A DNA stretch of 64,000 nt from assembly GCA_002092835.1 (NCBI GenBank), contig LVWL01000020.1, positions 1 to 64,000 on the forward strand. The letters are read 5' to 3'. Within the stretch, counting starts at the first letter, position 1. Each line of letters begins with the position of its first letter. Below, piece by piece: positions 21,197 to 30,161 of this stretch. Made by a program: the position numbers and the translations under genes. Under the pieces are notes generated by a model, which saw nothing but the letters and a program-made list of their open reading frames with translations, was not told the origin of the DNA and made no database searches. The DNA is from Campylobacter concisus (GTDB taxonomy: Bacteria > Campylobacterota > Campylobacteria > Campylobacterales > Campylobacteraceae).

Positions 21197-21459
21197 TGGA
21201 TAAATTCCGGTATAAACTCAAACATACGAGTGGTAAATTCAACCATCATCGAGATCATCCATGGCATCAAAAATATGATAACAACGACGACTAGCAAAAT
21301 TTTTGGCACAAAGCTTAGTGTGGTTTCATTTATCTGCGTGGTCGCTTGAAAAATGGAGATGATAAGACCAGCTATTAGTCCGCTTAGCAGCATCGGAAGG
21401 CTGATATAAAGGGCGATCTTAAAGGTTTCAACTCCAAGCGAGACAAGCGTACTTTGCAT
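21193..21459 (-). CDS. fliQ: flagellar export protein FliQ
   Basis: The 88 residues carry two membrane helices and the FliQ/SctS pattern (ALYISLPMLLSGLIAGLIISIFQATTQINE.TLSFVPKI). FliQ is part of the type III export gate FliPQR in the inner membrane. Start and stop overlap mqnD (TGATG) and murB (ATGA), so it sits in a housekeeping operon away from other flagellar genes. This is the usual arrangement in campylobacters. Confidence 0.95.
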   Translation of the reverse strand: MQSTLVSLGVETFKIALYISLPMLLSGLIAGLIISIFQATTQINETTLSFVPKILLVVVVIIFLMPWMISMMVEFTTRMFEFIPEFIQ

Positions 21460-22331
21460 CAGCTAAACCTTACTTCGTTATATCCAGTCGGGATGAGGTA
21501 GTCGTTTACGTCGATTGGCTTTTCAAAAAAGCCTTTTTCGTAGCCTATTTGGTAGAGCTTATTTAGCGCTTTTAACTGAGTTTCGTTCATGCTTATAGAC
21601 TCATCATTTGCATATAAATTTAGATATGTTTTTAGCTCATCTTTGCCAACCCTGATGAGATTTCGCTCCATTAGCATGTGAGACAAAAATGGCTTGTGCG
21701 AAGTGGCGATCCTAACGGCTTCGCTAAGCACTCTCTCGCACTCGATCGCGTCGGTTATGGGCAGACTTCGTCTAAGTGCCATGCCGCCAAGTGGGAGCGG
21801 TAAATTTTCACCGTTTAGTTCACTCCAGATATCCCAAATTTCACGCTCTACGCAGAGCTGGTCGGAGAAATTTAATATACTTTCATGTATGAGTACGCCA
21901 GCATCGACTTCGCCGCTAAGTACAGCATTTTCTATCTCTAAGAAATTTTTATAAATAATTCTCGCTTCTGGATAGGCGATACGAAAAAGTAAAGCATTTG
22001 TTGTGTTTTTGCCAGAGAGTGCGACCTTAAAATTTCGCTTTAGCTGCTTACCTTTTAGCTTGATAAGCTTTGGGCCATAGCCATTGCCAAAGCTCACCGC
22101 ACAGCGCAAAAGTGCAAATTCATCGCAGATTTTTGGATACAAAGCAAAGCTGATCGCCGTGGCTTCATAAGTGCCTTTTAGCGCCTCTTCGTTTAGGGTC
22201 TCGATATCAAGCGCCTTCGATGTAAAGGCTAAATTTTTACTACTAACCCAGCCAAATTTGACTGCAGCATACATGAAAATATCGTCAGCGTCCGGCGAGT
22301 GGGCGACGTTTATAGTTTTTAGATTATGCAA
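21459..22331 (-). CDS. mqnD: 1,4-dihydroxy-6-naphthoate synthase
   Basis: MqnD acts in the futalosine route to menaquinone and converts cyclic dehypoxanthinyl futalosine to dihydroxynaphthoate. The 290 residues have a periplasmic-binding-protein fold without a signal peptide. The HSPDADD signature is at residues 11-17, and the stretch GYGPKLIKLK and the segment LPLGGMALRR also fit. Campylobacters use this route instead of the Men pathway. It is the first gene of the fliQ-murB operon, with an AAAAGGA site upstream. Confidence 0.9.
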   Translation of the reverse strand: MHNLKTINVAHSPDADDIFMYAAVKFGWVSSKNLAFTSKALDIETLNEEALKGTYEATAISFALYPKICDEFALLRCAVSFGNGYGPKLIKLKGKQLKRNFKVALSGKNTTNALLFRIAYPEARIIYKNFLEIENAVLSGEVDAGVLIHESILNFSDQLCVEREIWDIWSELNGENLPLPLGGMALRRSLPITDAIECERVLSEAVRIATSHKPFLSHMLMERNLIRVGKDELKTYLNLYANDESISMNETQLKALNKLYQIGYEKGFFEKPIDVNDYLIPTGYNEVRFS

Positions 22332-22386
22332 AGATGATCCTTTTTTTGATTACACCATTTTAATGAAATTTATTTAAAATAAAGTT

Positions 22387-22884
22387 TTAAGGGCGGTTTT
22401 TAAACGATTTTACTAGCCTTGCCTCTTTGAAATTTAGCACGTATTTCACGTCTATGGCGTCTTTAGCAACTTTTCTTCGTGCTAGTAGCGTTGAGTAAAA
22501 CGGATGCTTAAGCTCTAGCATCTTAAGTAGTTTTTGATCGCTATCTTCTTTTTTTATATTTTCAACGATTATTGTCGTTATAAATTTGCCCTCAAACTCG
22601 TAAAATGGCCAGACTATCACGCCAGTATCGTTTGTTTTAAAGTCATTTATTTTAGACTTTTTTGGGATATTTAGCATGGAGATGATCTTTTTATGAGGAA
22701 TTTCTGCGTTTTGCACCGAGATCACCTTTACAAGCAGATTTTTGTTCGCTCCAAGTCCATTTTTGCTAAAACGATAAACTCCGTCTTCAAGGATGCCAAC
22801 CTTTTCAAAGGCATTAGCGTAGTTTGCGGCAGTGCAAGCAGTCAGCAAAAGTAACACAAGCATTAAAATTTTTATAAATTTCAT
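22387..22884 (-). CDS. hypothetical lipoprotein
   Basis: The 165 residues start with a lipoprotein signal (MKFIKILMLVLLLLTAC, Cys17). The mature part is mixed alpha/beta with LPxx-free charged sequence and no known domain. It lies eight bases downstream of the nicotinate phosphoribosyltransferase gene, suggesting co-transcription. No function is assigned. Confidence 0.75.
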   Translation of the reverse strand: MKFIKILMLVLLLLTACTAANYANAFEKVGILEDGVYRFSKNGLGANKNLLVKVISVQNAEIPHKKIISMLNIPKKSKINDFKTNDTGVIVWPFYEFEGKFITTIIVENIKKEDSDQKLLKMLELKHPFYSTLLARRKVAKDAIDVKYVLNFKEARLVKSFKNRP

Positions 22885-22892
22885 CTTTTCTC

Positions 22893-23981
22893 TTAAAATT
22901 TCACTCTCTTTAGTCTATCTGAAATAAAATTTTTTCTACCAAATTTAGCTTCATTTTTGCCATTTAGCTCGACTAGATCGCCAGTAAAGCCACAAATGTC
23001 ATTTTTAACAAGATAACTTCCAACGCCATAAGTATCAACCGGCGTGTTATAATCTTCAAAATCTTCTATAATCTTAGGACTAAAACCTGAGCTAACGACG
23101 ATTTTAACGTATTTAAAGCCAGCTTTATCAAGCGCCTCTCTTAGAGCAAATATAAGCTCCTTACAAACACCGTGTGGGTCAAATTTACTCGTGTCTTTGT
23201 CCTCAAAATATTTATCTATCAAATTTTTACTAGTATCAACCCTAACCGCGCCAAGCCTCTCTTTTAGGGCGTTTGCAGCCTTTAATGCGTCTGTAATCAC
23301 ATCGTTATTATAGTCCACCAATGCCGTGATCTTCTCATTTTCAAAGGTCTTAGCATAAATTTCTGAGGCTTTTACTATATCCCCGCCGCACATTTGAATG
23401 AGCGCATGAGGCATTGTGCCACCACCTTTTAGCCCCGTAAGCTCGCCCTGAGCGTCAGTAGCAACTTTTTTTATACCGCCGATAAATGAGGCATAGCCGT
23501 CACCTGGTTGTGTGCAGATGTCATCTTGCCTGTCTGCCATGCTGAAAACGTCCTTGCCATTTGCCGCTCTTATCACATCTCTTGAGTTTGTCGCCACGCA
23601 GCTTCTTCTAGTAAGCGTCGCATCAATCACATTTTCTAAAAAGCCGAAATTTTCATACTTACCGCTTATTTTTAAAACTGGCTCGTTTGCGTTTATGATA
23701 TCGCCATCATTAAGTACGTAAATTTCAAGCTCACTTGGGTTTTTGGCAAATTTATTGATGATAGCTAAAACCTCGTCGATGCCACAAAGCACGATATCAT
23801 CACGCCTTTGGAAAAACTGCATCGTCACATGCTGATCTGGCAGGTTTTGCTTAATTATCTCATTTACTTTTAGAAAATATTTCGCAGTAAAGTAGCCCTC
23901 GCCGATCCTTGGATCTAGCCTAAAAGTTTTATCTGTTAGCCTTTTTATCTTGCCTTGCATCTTTAGCTCGAGTTCGTTCAT
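22893..23981 (-). CDS. pncB: nicotinate phosphoribosyltransferase
   Basis: This 362-residue enzyme makes nicotinate mononucleotide from nicotinate and PRPP for NAD salvage. Motifs are FQRRDD, NVIDATLTRRSCVATNSRDVIRAA, GLKGGGTMPHALIQ and the PRPP-loop region KIVVSSGFSPK. It belongs to the shorter family form (about 350-390 aa). A TATAAT -10 (complement of 24001-24006) lies about 20 bases upstream. Confidence 0.88.
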   Translation of the reverse strand: MNELELKMQGKIKRLTDKTFRLDPRIGEGYFTAKYFLKVNEIIKQNLPDQHVTMQFFQRRDDIVLCGIDEVLAIINKFAKNPSELEIYVLNDGDIINANEPVLKISGKYENFGFLENVIDATLTRRSCVATNSRDVIRAANGKDVFSMADRQDDICTQPGDGYASFIGGIKKVATDAQGELTGLKGGGTMPHALIQMCGGDIVKASEIYAKTFENEKITALVDYNNDVITDALKAANALKERLGAVRVDTSKNLIDKYFEDKDTSKFDPHGVCKELIFALREALDKAGFKYVKIVVSSGFSPKIIEDFEDYNTPVDTYGVGSYLVKNDICGFTGDLVELNGKNEAKFGRKNFISDRLKRVKF

Positions 23982-24000
23982 ATTTGTCCTTTTTAGCGTA

Positions 24001-24006
24001 ATTATA
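24001..24006 (-). promoter_or_regulatory. -10 element for pncB
   Basis: The minus strand reads TATAAT in the context GCTATAATTACGC, 20 bases before the ATG. Confidence 0.5.
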
Positions 24007-24104
24007 GCATTTTGGTAGAAAAGTGAAAATTATAAAAATATATTTTAAGAATGTATAAGAGTATATTTTATAAAATCTTGAAATTTTACTTTTAAAGGAA
24101 AAAT

Positions 24105-24770
24105 ATGAAAAAGTTTTTACTTCTAATGGCCGCAATTTTTGCATTTGGCAATGAAAATTTGCTAGTAAGTGCGGGTGGCGGATATAAAAAGATAGTTGAA
24201 GCAGTCGCGCAAAATCTCAAAAAAGATGGCGTAAATATCGACACCTCTTTTGCAAACATCACAGCGATCATGGCACAGGCAAAAGAGGGCAAAACTGACG
24301 TGATAGTGGGCGATGAAGACTTTTTGAAAAAGTCTGATCTAAAGATCGCTGAATACGTAAATTTAGGCTCAGGCACTTTGGTTTTAGTTACCAAAAAGGG
24401 CGTGAAAATTGAAAAATTTGACGAGCTAAAAGCGCTTTCTAAGATCGCTATGCCAGACGCTACAAAGACGGTTTATGGCAAAAGAGCGAATGAATTTATG
24501 CAAAAAGCAAATTTAAGTGGCGAGCTAAAAGATAAAATTTTAGCAGTTGCTGGCGTGCCACAAGTCGTTACTTATGTATTAAACGGCGAAGTTGATGCTG
24601 GCTTTATCAACCAGACCGAACTAAATGCACACAAAGATGAATTTGGCAGTTTTATCTTGATAGACAAATCGCTTTATGCTCCAGCAAACATCGTAGCTGC
24701 AAAGCTTGAAGGATGCGATAAAAAGGCTGATTGTGAGAAATTTCTAAATAAGCTAAAAAGCGAGAGATAA
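24105..24770 (+). CDS. ModA-like substrate-binding protein (orphan molybdate/tungstate type)
   Basis: The 221 residues include a signal peptide ending near residue 15 and a periplasmic-binding fold of the ModA/AfuA type: SAGGGYKKIVEAVAQ, ADV-like TDVIVGDEDFLK, YVNLGSGTLVLVTKKG, and GEVDAGFINQTE. It is shorter than typical ModA (about 250). It is followed by a ModB-like permease but no ATPase. It is clearly distinct from the second ModA at 31 kb. The substrate may be molybdate, tungstate or another oxyanion. The neighbouring tRNA-Sec gene is compatible with tungsto/molybdo-selenoenzyme supply, but that is inference. Confidence 0.72.
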   Translation: MKKFLLLMAAIFAFGNENLLVSAGGGYKKIVEAVAQNLKKDGVNIDTSFANITAIMAQAKEGKTDVIVGDEDFLKKSDLKIAEYVNLGSGTLVLVTKKGVKIEKFDELKALSKIAMPDATKTVYGKRANEFMQKANLSGELKDKILAVAGVPQVVTYVLNGEVDAGFINQTELNAHKDEFGSFILIDKSLYAPANIVAAKLEGCDKKADCEKFLNKLKSER

Positions 24771-24811
24771 AAAGAAATTTACACTAAATTTGGCATAAGA
24801 TAAGGCTAAGC

Positions 24812-25471
24812 TTGCAAGAGCTCTCTTGGCTATTTGATCCGCTATTTTTAAGCGTAAAGGTCGTTTTATGCCAAGGGGCTTTGCTTATCGTTTTTGGGCT
24901 GGCTTTGGCTTATTATTTAGCTTTTAGTAAGACAAAGCTTAGAGCTATTTTAGAGATGATCGTAACTTTTCCACTCATTTTTCCGCCCATTGCGACTGGA
25001 TTTTTACTGCTTTATCTGCTTGGTAAAAATGGCATCGTCGGCAAGGCTTTAAATTTAGAAATTATTTTTAGTTTTAAGGCTCTTGTGTTAGCTGCTTTTA
25101 TAGCTTCGCTGCCGCTATTTGTAAAGCCTGTCGCTTCTGCTCTTAGCTCACTTTCAAGGAGCCTAAGTGAAGCAGCATACAGCCTCGGAAAAGATAAATT
25201 TCAAACAGCTATTTTTGTGCTTTTTCCATGTGTTGCAAAAAGCGTAGCAGCGGCTTTTATCTTAGCGATCTCGCGTGGGCTTGGCGAGGTTGGCATAACA
25301 CTAATTTTGGGTGGCAATATCATAGGCAAAACAGACACTATCTCGCTTGCCATTTATAATGCTGTATACGATGGCAAAAGCGATGAGGCACTGGTTTTAA
25401 GCCTTGTTTTGGTTGTGTTAAGTTTTATTTCGTTTGGGATTATAAATTTGCTTGATAAAGGTAAAATTTAA
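24812..25471 (+). CDS. ModB-like ABC permease lacking an adjacent ATPase
   Basis: The 219 residues form five or six membrane helices with the permease EAA-type loop (SLSRSLSEAAYSLGKDKFQTA) and ISRGLGEVGITLILGGNI, which are diagnostic of ModB/TupB-type permeases. The likely start is TTG at 24812; no ATG is near, and the first helix needs these residues. It lies 41 bases after the binding-protein gene. A tRNA gene follows on the opposite strand, so no ModC-like gene belongs to this unit. The ATPase from the mod operon at 32 kb, or one elsewhere, would have to serve it. Confidence 0.75.
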   Translation: MQELSWLFDPLFLSVKVVLCQGALLIVFGLALAYYLAFSKTKLRAILEMIVTFPLIFPPIATGFLLLYLLGKNGIVGKALNLEIIFSFKALVLAAFIASLPLFVKPVASALSSLSRSLSEAAYSLGKDKFQTAIFVLFPCVAKSVAAAFILAISRGLGEVGITLILGGNIIGKTDTISLAIYNAVYDGKSDEALVLSLVLVVLSFISFGIINLLDKGKI

Positions 25472-25479
25472 AATGAGAA

Positions 25480-25577
25480 TGGCGAGAGGATGAGAGAATC
25501 GAACTCCCCACCAGACGGTCAACCGCCCAGTCATCGGGTTTGAAGCCCGTGAGCATCACCAGATTACTTTATCCTCC
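25480..25577 (-). tRNA. selC: tRNA-Sec (anticodon TCA)
   Basis: The minus strand gives a 98-base tRNA ending in an encoded CCA. It has an anticodon loop CTTCAAA (anticodon TCA at 25541-25543) on a CGGG/CCCG stem, a long extra arm, and a T loop TTCGATT. A TCA anticodon with a long variable arm and this length is the selenocysteine tRNA that reads UGA. The acceptor stem has a G-U pair near the end, so the exact 5' base is slightly uncertain. It implies at least one selenoprotein in the genome, probably formate dehydrogenase. Confidence 0.9.
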
Positions 25578-25653
25578 GTGCGCGTTATTCTAGCAGATTT
25601 ATATAAATTTTAGCCCATTTTCTATAAACTTTTTTTAATTACAAAAAGGATCT

Positions 25654-26229
25654 ATGATTTTAAAATTAGGCATTTTCACATTTTTGGTTTTATTTTTTTG
25701 CGCTTGCTCTTCAGTACTAACCCCAGCAACCGCGCCACTAAATGTCTATGATGCGTACTCTATTTCACGCGATAAACGTGGTATTTACTCGATCACAAGA
25801 GATAAATTTATACAAAGCAAATTGCAAAGCAAAATTTTATTTTCAAAAGGGCTTAGTAATATTGATATCGAGATAGAGGTTTTTTACGGAGATGCTTATC
25901 TGATCGGACTTGTTGATAGTAAAGAGCTTGAAGATAAGCTAGTAGAACTAGCCAAAAGTACAGATGGTGTGCGAAAAATTTATACCTATCTTCGTATCAA
26001 AAAGCCAGAATATCCGTGCGATAGTCTAAAAATTCTTGCAAACTTAAAGCAAAATCTTTTTAAAGATAGTATAGTTGAGGGCACAAATGTGCGTGTTAGC
26101 ATAGTTGGCTGTGATGTTGTATTTAGTGGCGTAGTTGATAGCATTGAGCAAGAAAAACATGCTATTTGGTACGCTAAGCATATTGACGGCGTGGCCGATG
26201 TCTACTCATTCATCAAAATTATCAAATAA
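25654..26229 (+). CDS. BON-domain lipoprotein
   Basis: The 191 residues have a lipoprotein-like N-terminus (LVLFFCACSS, Cys18) and two BON repeats (about residues 65-110 with GDAYLIGLVDS...VRKIYTYLRI, and 135-190 with CDVVFSGVVDS...VADVYSFIKI). BON proteins such as DolP bind phospholipid and support outer-membrane integrity. It converges on the Mla-type operon with 7 bases between stops, a position consistent with an envelope-lipid role. An AAAGGA site precedes the ATG. Confidence 0.82.
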   Translation: MILKLGIFTFLVLFFCACSSVLTPATAPLNVYDAYSISRDKRGIYSITRDKFIQSKLQSKILFSKGLSNIDIEIEVFYGDAYLIGLVDSKELEDKLVELAKSTDGVRKIYTYLRIKKPEYPCDSLKILANLKQNLFKDSIVEGTNVRVSIVGCDVVFSGVVDSIEQEKHAIWYAKHIDGVADVYSFIKIIK

Positions 26230-26236
26230 ATTTAGC

Positions 26237-28681
26237 TTAAATATCGCTCTTTTTTACAAAGCTTGCTATTAGGCTTGGTAAGATGATTAGCGCGCCAAGA
26301 AGCATAAATACCATAACAAGATCGGTTAGTAAGCCAAAATATATAGTTGGGATAAAGTTACTAGTTATCATCACGCTAAAACCAAGAAAAATGGTGAACG
26401 ATGTGTAATACATCGCATATCCGATGCTTGCGTGTGCGACTTTAATACTCTCAAAAACGCTTTTTGTAAGCATCTCTTCTTTAAAGCGGTGTATGTAGTG
26501 AATGATATCATCAACGCCGATACCAATACTAATGGCTGCGATCGTGATACTCATCACATCAAGCGGAATGCCAAAAAATCCCATCACACCAAAGAGTGTG
26601 CAAAGTGGGATTAAATTTGAAACTATCGCAATGGTTGCTAGTTTGATACTTCTAAAAACAAAGCAAAATATGACAAAAAGTATAGCAACAGTTAGCCCAA
26701 AAGTATCAACTTGCGAGCTAAGTAAATTTTGAAGCATATTGTTATAAAGCACCATCATTCCGGCAACTTCTATACTTACATTGTCATTTTTAGTAAGCTG
26801 TGCTAGCCCTTCTCTAAGCTCTTTTAGAAATAAATTTCGTCTAAGCCCAGAGTCACTATCAACGATCCTTATACTAAATCTAAGCTCATCATTTTCAACG
26901 CTTACATAAGGACTTAATAAGATGTTTTTATAATTTTGTGGCAATTTCTCATACATCGCAGCTAATAAAAAATCATCACTTACACCGTTATTTAGCTCTT
27001 TTATGGCTTTTATAAGGGTTGCTAGCGAGCTTACATGTCCGACAAATTTTTGCTCTTTTAGATAATCGTGAATTTTCTCAGCAACCCTTGTGTGATAGCT
27101 ATTAAACCAGTATTTTGCATCCTTGGCATTGCTTTCAAACTCATTTTCAAACTCATCTTGCTCGGCATTTTTTTCTTGTTTTTGCTCTTTAAATTTCACT
27201 ATCACATCAACCGGTATCGTGCCACCAAGCTTAGTATCAATGACTTGCATTCCTTGGCGAATTTCTGTGCTTTCTTTAAAGTAGCCAATGAAGCTATTTT
27301 CAACCTTTATCTTGCTGATACCATAAACGCCAAAACAGACAACTAGAGCGCAAACTACGTAGATAATCTTTCTTGAGTTTAGGGCTAAATTCGCGCAGTA
27401 TTTTGTAAATTTAAAGCTATTTTCAAAGGTTCTAATAGGAGCTAATTTTTCTAAATTTACATTTATCGCGCCAAATAGCAAAAACGCAAGCACAAGCGAA
27501 ACGCTAATGCCAGTGCTCATCATAATGCCAAGCATGATAACTGGCTTTATGTCAGCACTCATAAGCGAGCTAAAGCCAATAACCGTGGTAAATATCGCCC
27601 AAAAAGATGGAGAGAATTTATCACTAAGTGTTAGATAAATTAGCTGATTTTGGCTATATTTTGGATGCTTTGCGAAAAATTCTCTATAGCTAACGACAAG
27701 ATGAATCACAGTTGAAATGGTAATTATGAGCTGAAGCGCGATGTAGTTTGAGCTAATGACCGTCACTTCCCAGTCAAATATACCAAAAATTCCAGTCGTA
27801 AAAATGGCACTTACGGCACATATAAACATCGGTAAAACTATCCATCTAATCTGCCTGAAAAATAGCCATAAACTAAAGCTAAGAAGAGCAAGTACGCTTA
27901 GGCCATAGACTAAAAGATCGCTCTTTATAAAGCCTATCATATCATCAGCGATCATATTTGCACCACCTAAAAACAGCTCGTCATTTGCGTTAAATTTAGC
28001 TATGGTTGCTTTTATGGCCTCAAGGTTTTCGTGATCACTTTTTCTAAGCTCATCTCGGTAGGCTTTAAACTCATAGGCAAGAGCCTCTAGCTTAAGTCGC
28101 TCAGCTTGTGTGATAGTGCCGTTTGACTCTTTTTGGCTAAGTAAATTTCTCTCATTTACAAGTTCATTAAATTTCTCATCTTGTTTTAAATTTAGAGCAA
28201 TTGCTGTGGTTTTTAGATCTTTGCTTATCAAATTTCCGCTGTAAATCGGACTTTTGGCAAACTCGAGCTTTGCTTTTGAAATATTTATATCTTTATCTTG
28301 CAGCGTTGGAGTATGATCTAAGATACCAGTAATCCCCCCTTTTACACTATTTAAAAGTGGAATATTTATTATAGAGATGACGCTATTTACCATATCGTTT
28401 TTAGCTAGTTCATCGCCTAAATTTTTGATAAGTTCTAAATTTTTAGATAAAAAAAGATCATCTTTTGGAGTAAAAGCAACCACTAAAAATCCGGGTGAGT
28501 CGTAGCGTTTGGCTATCTCTCTATAAGCTTTTAAGTCAGGATCATGCTCAAGCAGTAGCGTTTCAGCTGACGCATCAACGCTAAGCTTGGTGCTAAGATA
28601 GCCAAAAACTACGCTTAAAGCTAAAATTAGAGCAATAATAAGCTTGTTTTTAGCAATGATAAATTTAAAAATTTGTCGCAT
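26237..28681 (-). CDS. RND/MMPL-type lipid transporter of the Mla cluster
   Basis: The 814 residues have the classic RND half-repeat twice: one helix, a large periplasmic domain, then five helices (about 265-430 and 640-810). ISIGIGVDDIIHYIHRFKEE is the sterol-sensing/MMPL family hallmark. Coiled-coil-rich sequence lies in the first periplasmic loop, which also carries two PglB sequons (DINIS, ESNGT). It follows mlaC with a TAATG overlap. It probably moves phospholipids between membranes with MlaC/MlaA instead of the usual MlaFEDB ABC complex. The direction of transport is unknown. Confidence 0.85.
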   Translation of the reverse strand: MRQIFKFIIAKNKLIIALILALSVVFGYLSTKLSVDASAETLLLEHDPDLKAYREIAKRYDSPGFLVVAFTPKDDLFLSKNLELIKNLGDELAKNDMVNSVISIINIPLLNSVKGGITGILDHTPTLQDKDINISKAKLEFAKSPIYSGNLISKDLKTTAIALNLKQDEKFNELVNERNLLSQKESNGTITQAERLKLEALAYEFKAYRDELRKSDHENLEAIKATIAKFNANDELFLGGANMIADDMIGFIKSDLLVYGLSVLALLSFSLWLFFRQIRWIVLPMFICAVSAIFTTGIFGIFDWEVTVISSNYIALQLIITISTVIHLVVSYREFFAKHPKYSQNQLIYLTLSDKFSPSFWAIFTTVIGFSSLMSADIKPVIMLGIMMSTGISVSLVLAFLLFGAINVNLEKLAPIRTFENSFKFTKYCANLALNSRKIIYVVCALVVCFGVYGISKIKVENSFIGYFKESTEIRQGMQVIDTKLGGTIPVDVIVKFKEQKQEKNAEQDEFENEFESNAKDAKYWFNSYHTRVAEKIHDYLKEQKFVGHVSSLATLIKAIKELNNGVSDDFLLAAMYEKLPQNYKNILLSPYVSVENDELRFSIRIVDSDSGLRRNLFLKELREGLAQLTKNDNVSIEVAGMMVLYNNMLQNLLSSQVDTFGLTVAILFVIFCFVFRSIKLATIAIVSNLIPLCTLFGVMGFFGIPLDVMSITIAAISIGIGVDDIIHYIHRFKEEMLTKSVFESIKVAHASIGYAMYYTSFTIFLGFSVMITSNFIPTIYFGLLTDLVMVFMLLGALIILPSLIASFVKKSDI

Positions 28682-29283
28682 TAAGGGTTAGTTTTATTTT
28701 GATCAGGCAAAACAGCTTCGTTTAGCTTTTGTAAAAGAGTATTGAAATCAGCGTTATTTAGCACATCACCAAACTGACTTCTGTATGTTTGAATGATGCT
28801 TACACCAACGATATCAAGATCGTAAATGAGCCAACCACGCTCTTTAGCGTCATAAAATTTATAGACAAATTCGTAGCTCTTGCCATCATTTATAAGCTCA
28901 GATGTTAGCCAGTATCTATTTTTTTGAGGTTCGCTCTCGCCAGTTATACGTATCTCTTGATCTTTGTATCCTAAAAGTTTATCTATGTATGAGCTTTTTA
29001 GTTTTTGCTCAAATGCTACGTCAAATTTAGCTTGCTCATCGCTACTTAGACTGTTGTAACGTTTACCAAGGCTTATCTTTGCCATTTGTTTATAGTCAAA
29101 AAATGGATCAAGAAGAGCAAAAATTTCTTTTGTCTTTGCATTATTGTCTAAATTTGTATCTTTTAAAATTTCAATAACCTTTGTTGTTTTCATCTCTACT
29201 TCAGGCTTGATCTGCTCTTTCGAAATAGCAAAAAGGCTAGTTGTAAAAAGTAAAATCATAGTTAGAATTTTTAAAATTTTCAT
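28681..29283 (-). CDS. mlaC: MlaC-like periplasmic phospholipid shuttle
   Basis: The 200 residues have a signal peptide (ends at LFA/I) and the Ttg2D/MlaC fold pattern: FALLDPFFDYKQMAKISLGKRYNSLS...FDVAFEQKLKSSYIDKLLGY, ending with WLIYDLDIVGVSIIQTYRSQF. MlaC carries phospholipids across the periplasm. It is two bases after mlaA and overlaps the RND gene. A PglB sequon (DQNKT) lies at the extreme C-terminus. Confidence 0.9.
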   Translation of the reverse strand: MKILKILTMILLFTTSLFAISKEQIKPEVEMKTTKVIEILKDTNLDNNAKTKEIFALLDPFFDYKQMAKISLGKRYNSLSSDEQAKFDVAFEQKLKSSYIDKLLGYKDQEIRITGESEPQKNRYWLTSELINDGKSYEFVYKFYDAKERGWLIYDLDIVGVSIIQTYRSQFGDVLNNADFNTLLQKLNEAVLPDQNKTNP

Positions 29284-29285
29284 AT

Positions 29286-29996
29286 TTACTCCTTGATAAG
29301 CTTGTCACGTCTTTGCTCGTAAGCATCGCGTAAAAATGGATAAAGATCAATAGCATCTTTTCTTAGTTTTTCATAAGCAGTTGGATCTTGCGAAAAGCTA
29401 TTAAACGCTCTATATGACTTGATACCAGTGGATAAAAGTATAGGATCAACGTAGCTAATAGGATCAGCAAAATAATCTCCGACCATGCCACCAGTATCTC
29501 TTAAATTTGATGGTCCAATAAGTGGCCAAACTATATGAAAACCGCTGCCAAGACCCCAATATCCAAGCGTTTGTCCAAAATCTTCATCGTGAGGTTTGAG
29601 ATTGTAGTATTTTGCTCCGTCTGTTAGTCCGCCAAAGCCTATTATCGTATTTGCTAAAAATCTCAATGTCTCTTCGCCAGCGTTTTGAAATTTAAACTGA
29701 AGTAAGTTATTTACAAAGCGAACCGGAAAAAGCAGGTTGTCAAAGAAATTTGAAACCATTGTTCTAGCTGTTTTTGGCACAACATAGGCATAGCCTTTTG
29801 CCACTGGAGTTAGCATATTTACATAGATAAAGTCATTTGCATGCGTCATAATTCTATTGTAGCCACTAAGTGGGTCAAAAACATCTTTTCTTGCTTCAAA
29901 TTCAACATCAAATTCGTCGCTTTCACTGTTCGTATTTATGTCCGTATTAGCACAGGCTAAAAGCAAACTAAAAAAGATAGAAAGCAAAAATTTCAT
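29286..29996 (-). CDS. mlaA: MlaA/VacJ outer-membrane lipoprotein
   Basis: The 236-residue lipoprotein has lipobox LLLAC (Cys15). MlaA motifs are DPLSGYNRIMTHANDFIYVNM, FFDNLLFPVRFVNNLLQFK, FLANTIIGFGGLTD, EDFGQTLGYWGLGSG and WPLIGPSNLRDTGG. MlaA forms a pore that removes phospholipids from the outer leaflet. It is the first gene of the three-gene Mla-RND operon. The 165 bases upstream are shared with the divergent modE-like gene. Confidence 0.95.
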   Translation of the reverse strand: MKFLLSIFFSLLLACANTDINTNSESDEFDVEFEARKDVFDPLSGYNRIMTHANDFIYVNMLTPVAKGYAYVVPKTARTMVSNFFDNLLFPVRFVNNLLQFKFQNAGEETLRFLANTIIGFGGLTDGAKYYNLKPHDEDFGQTLGYWGLGSGFHIVWPLIGPSNLRDTGGMVGDYFADPISYVDPILLSTGIKSYRAFNSFSQDPTAYEKLRKDAIDLYPFLRDAYEQRRDKLIKE

Positions 29997-30161
29997 ACTA
30001 AGCCTTATTTTTATTTATAAAATGTATCTCGATTTTATCTTTTAAAAACTTTACAAGAAATTAAGAGAAATTTATAAATTGGCTTAAATCTTTAAGCTTA
30101 AGGATTAATATAATTAGATATACTTCACAAATTATTCTCTAATATAGTAAAGGTAAAAATT

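Noticed and set aside
25480..25577. UGA-selenocysteine codon in a gene of this window
   Set aside because: None of the broken genes is interrupted by TGA at a redox-active position; the two in-frame stops are TAG and TAA.
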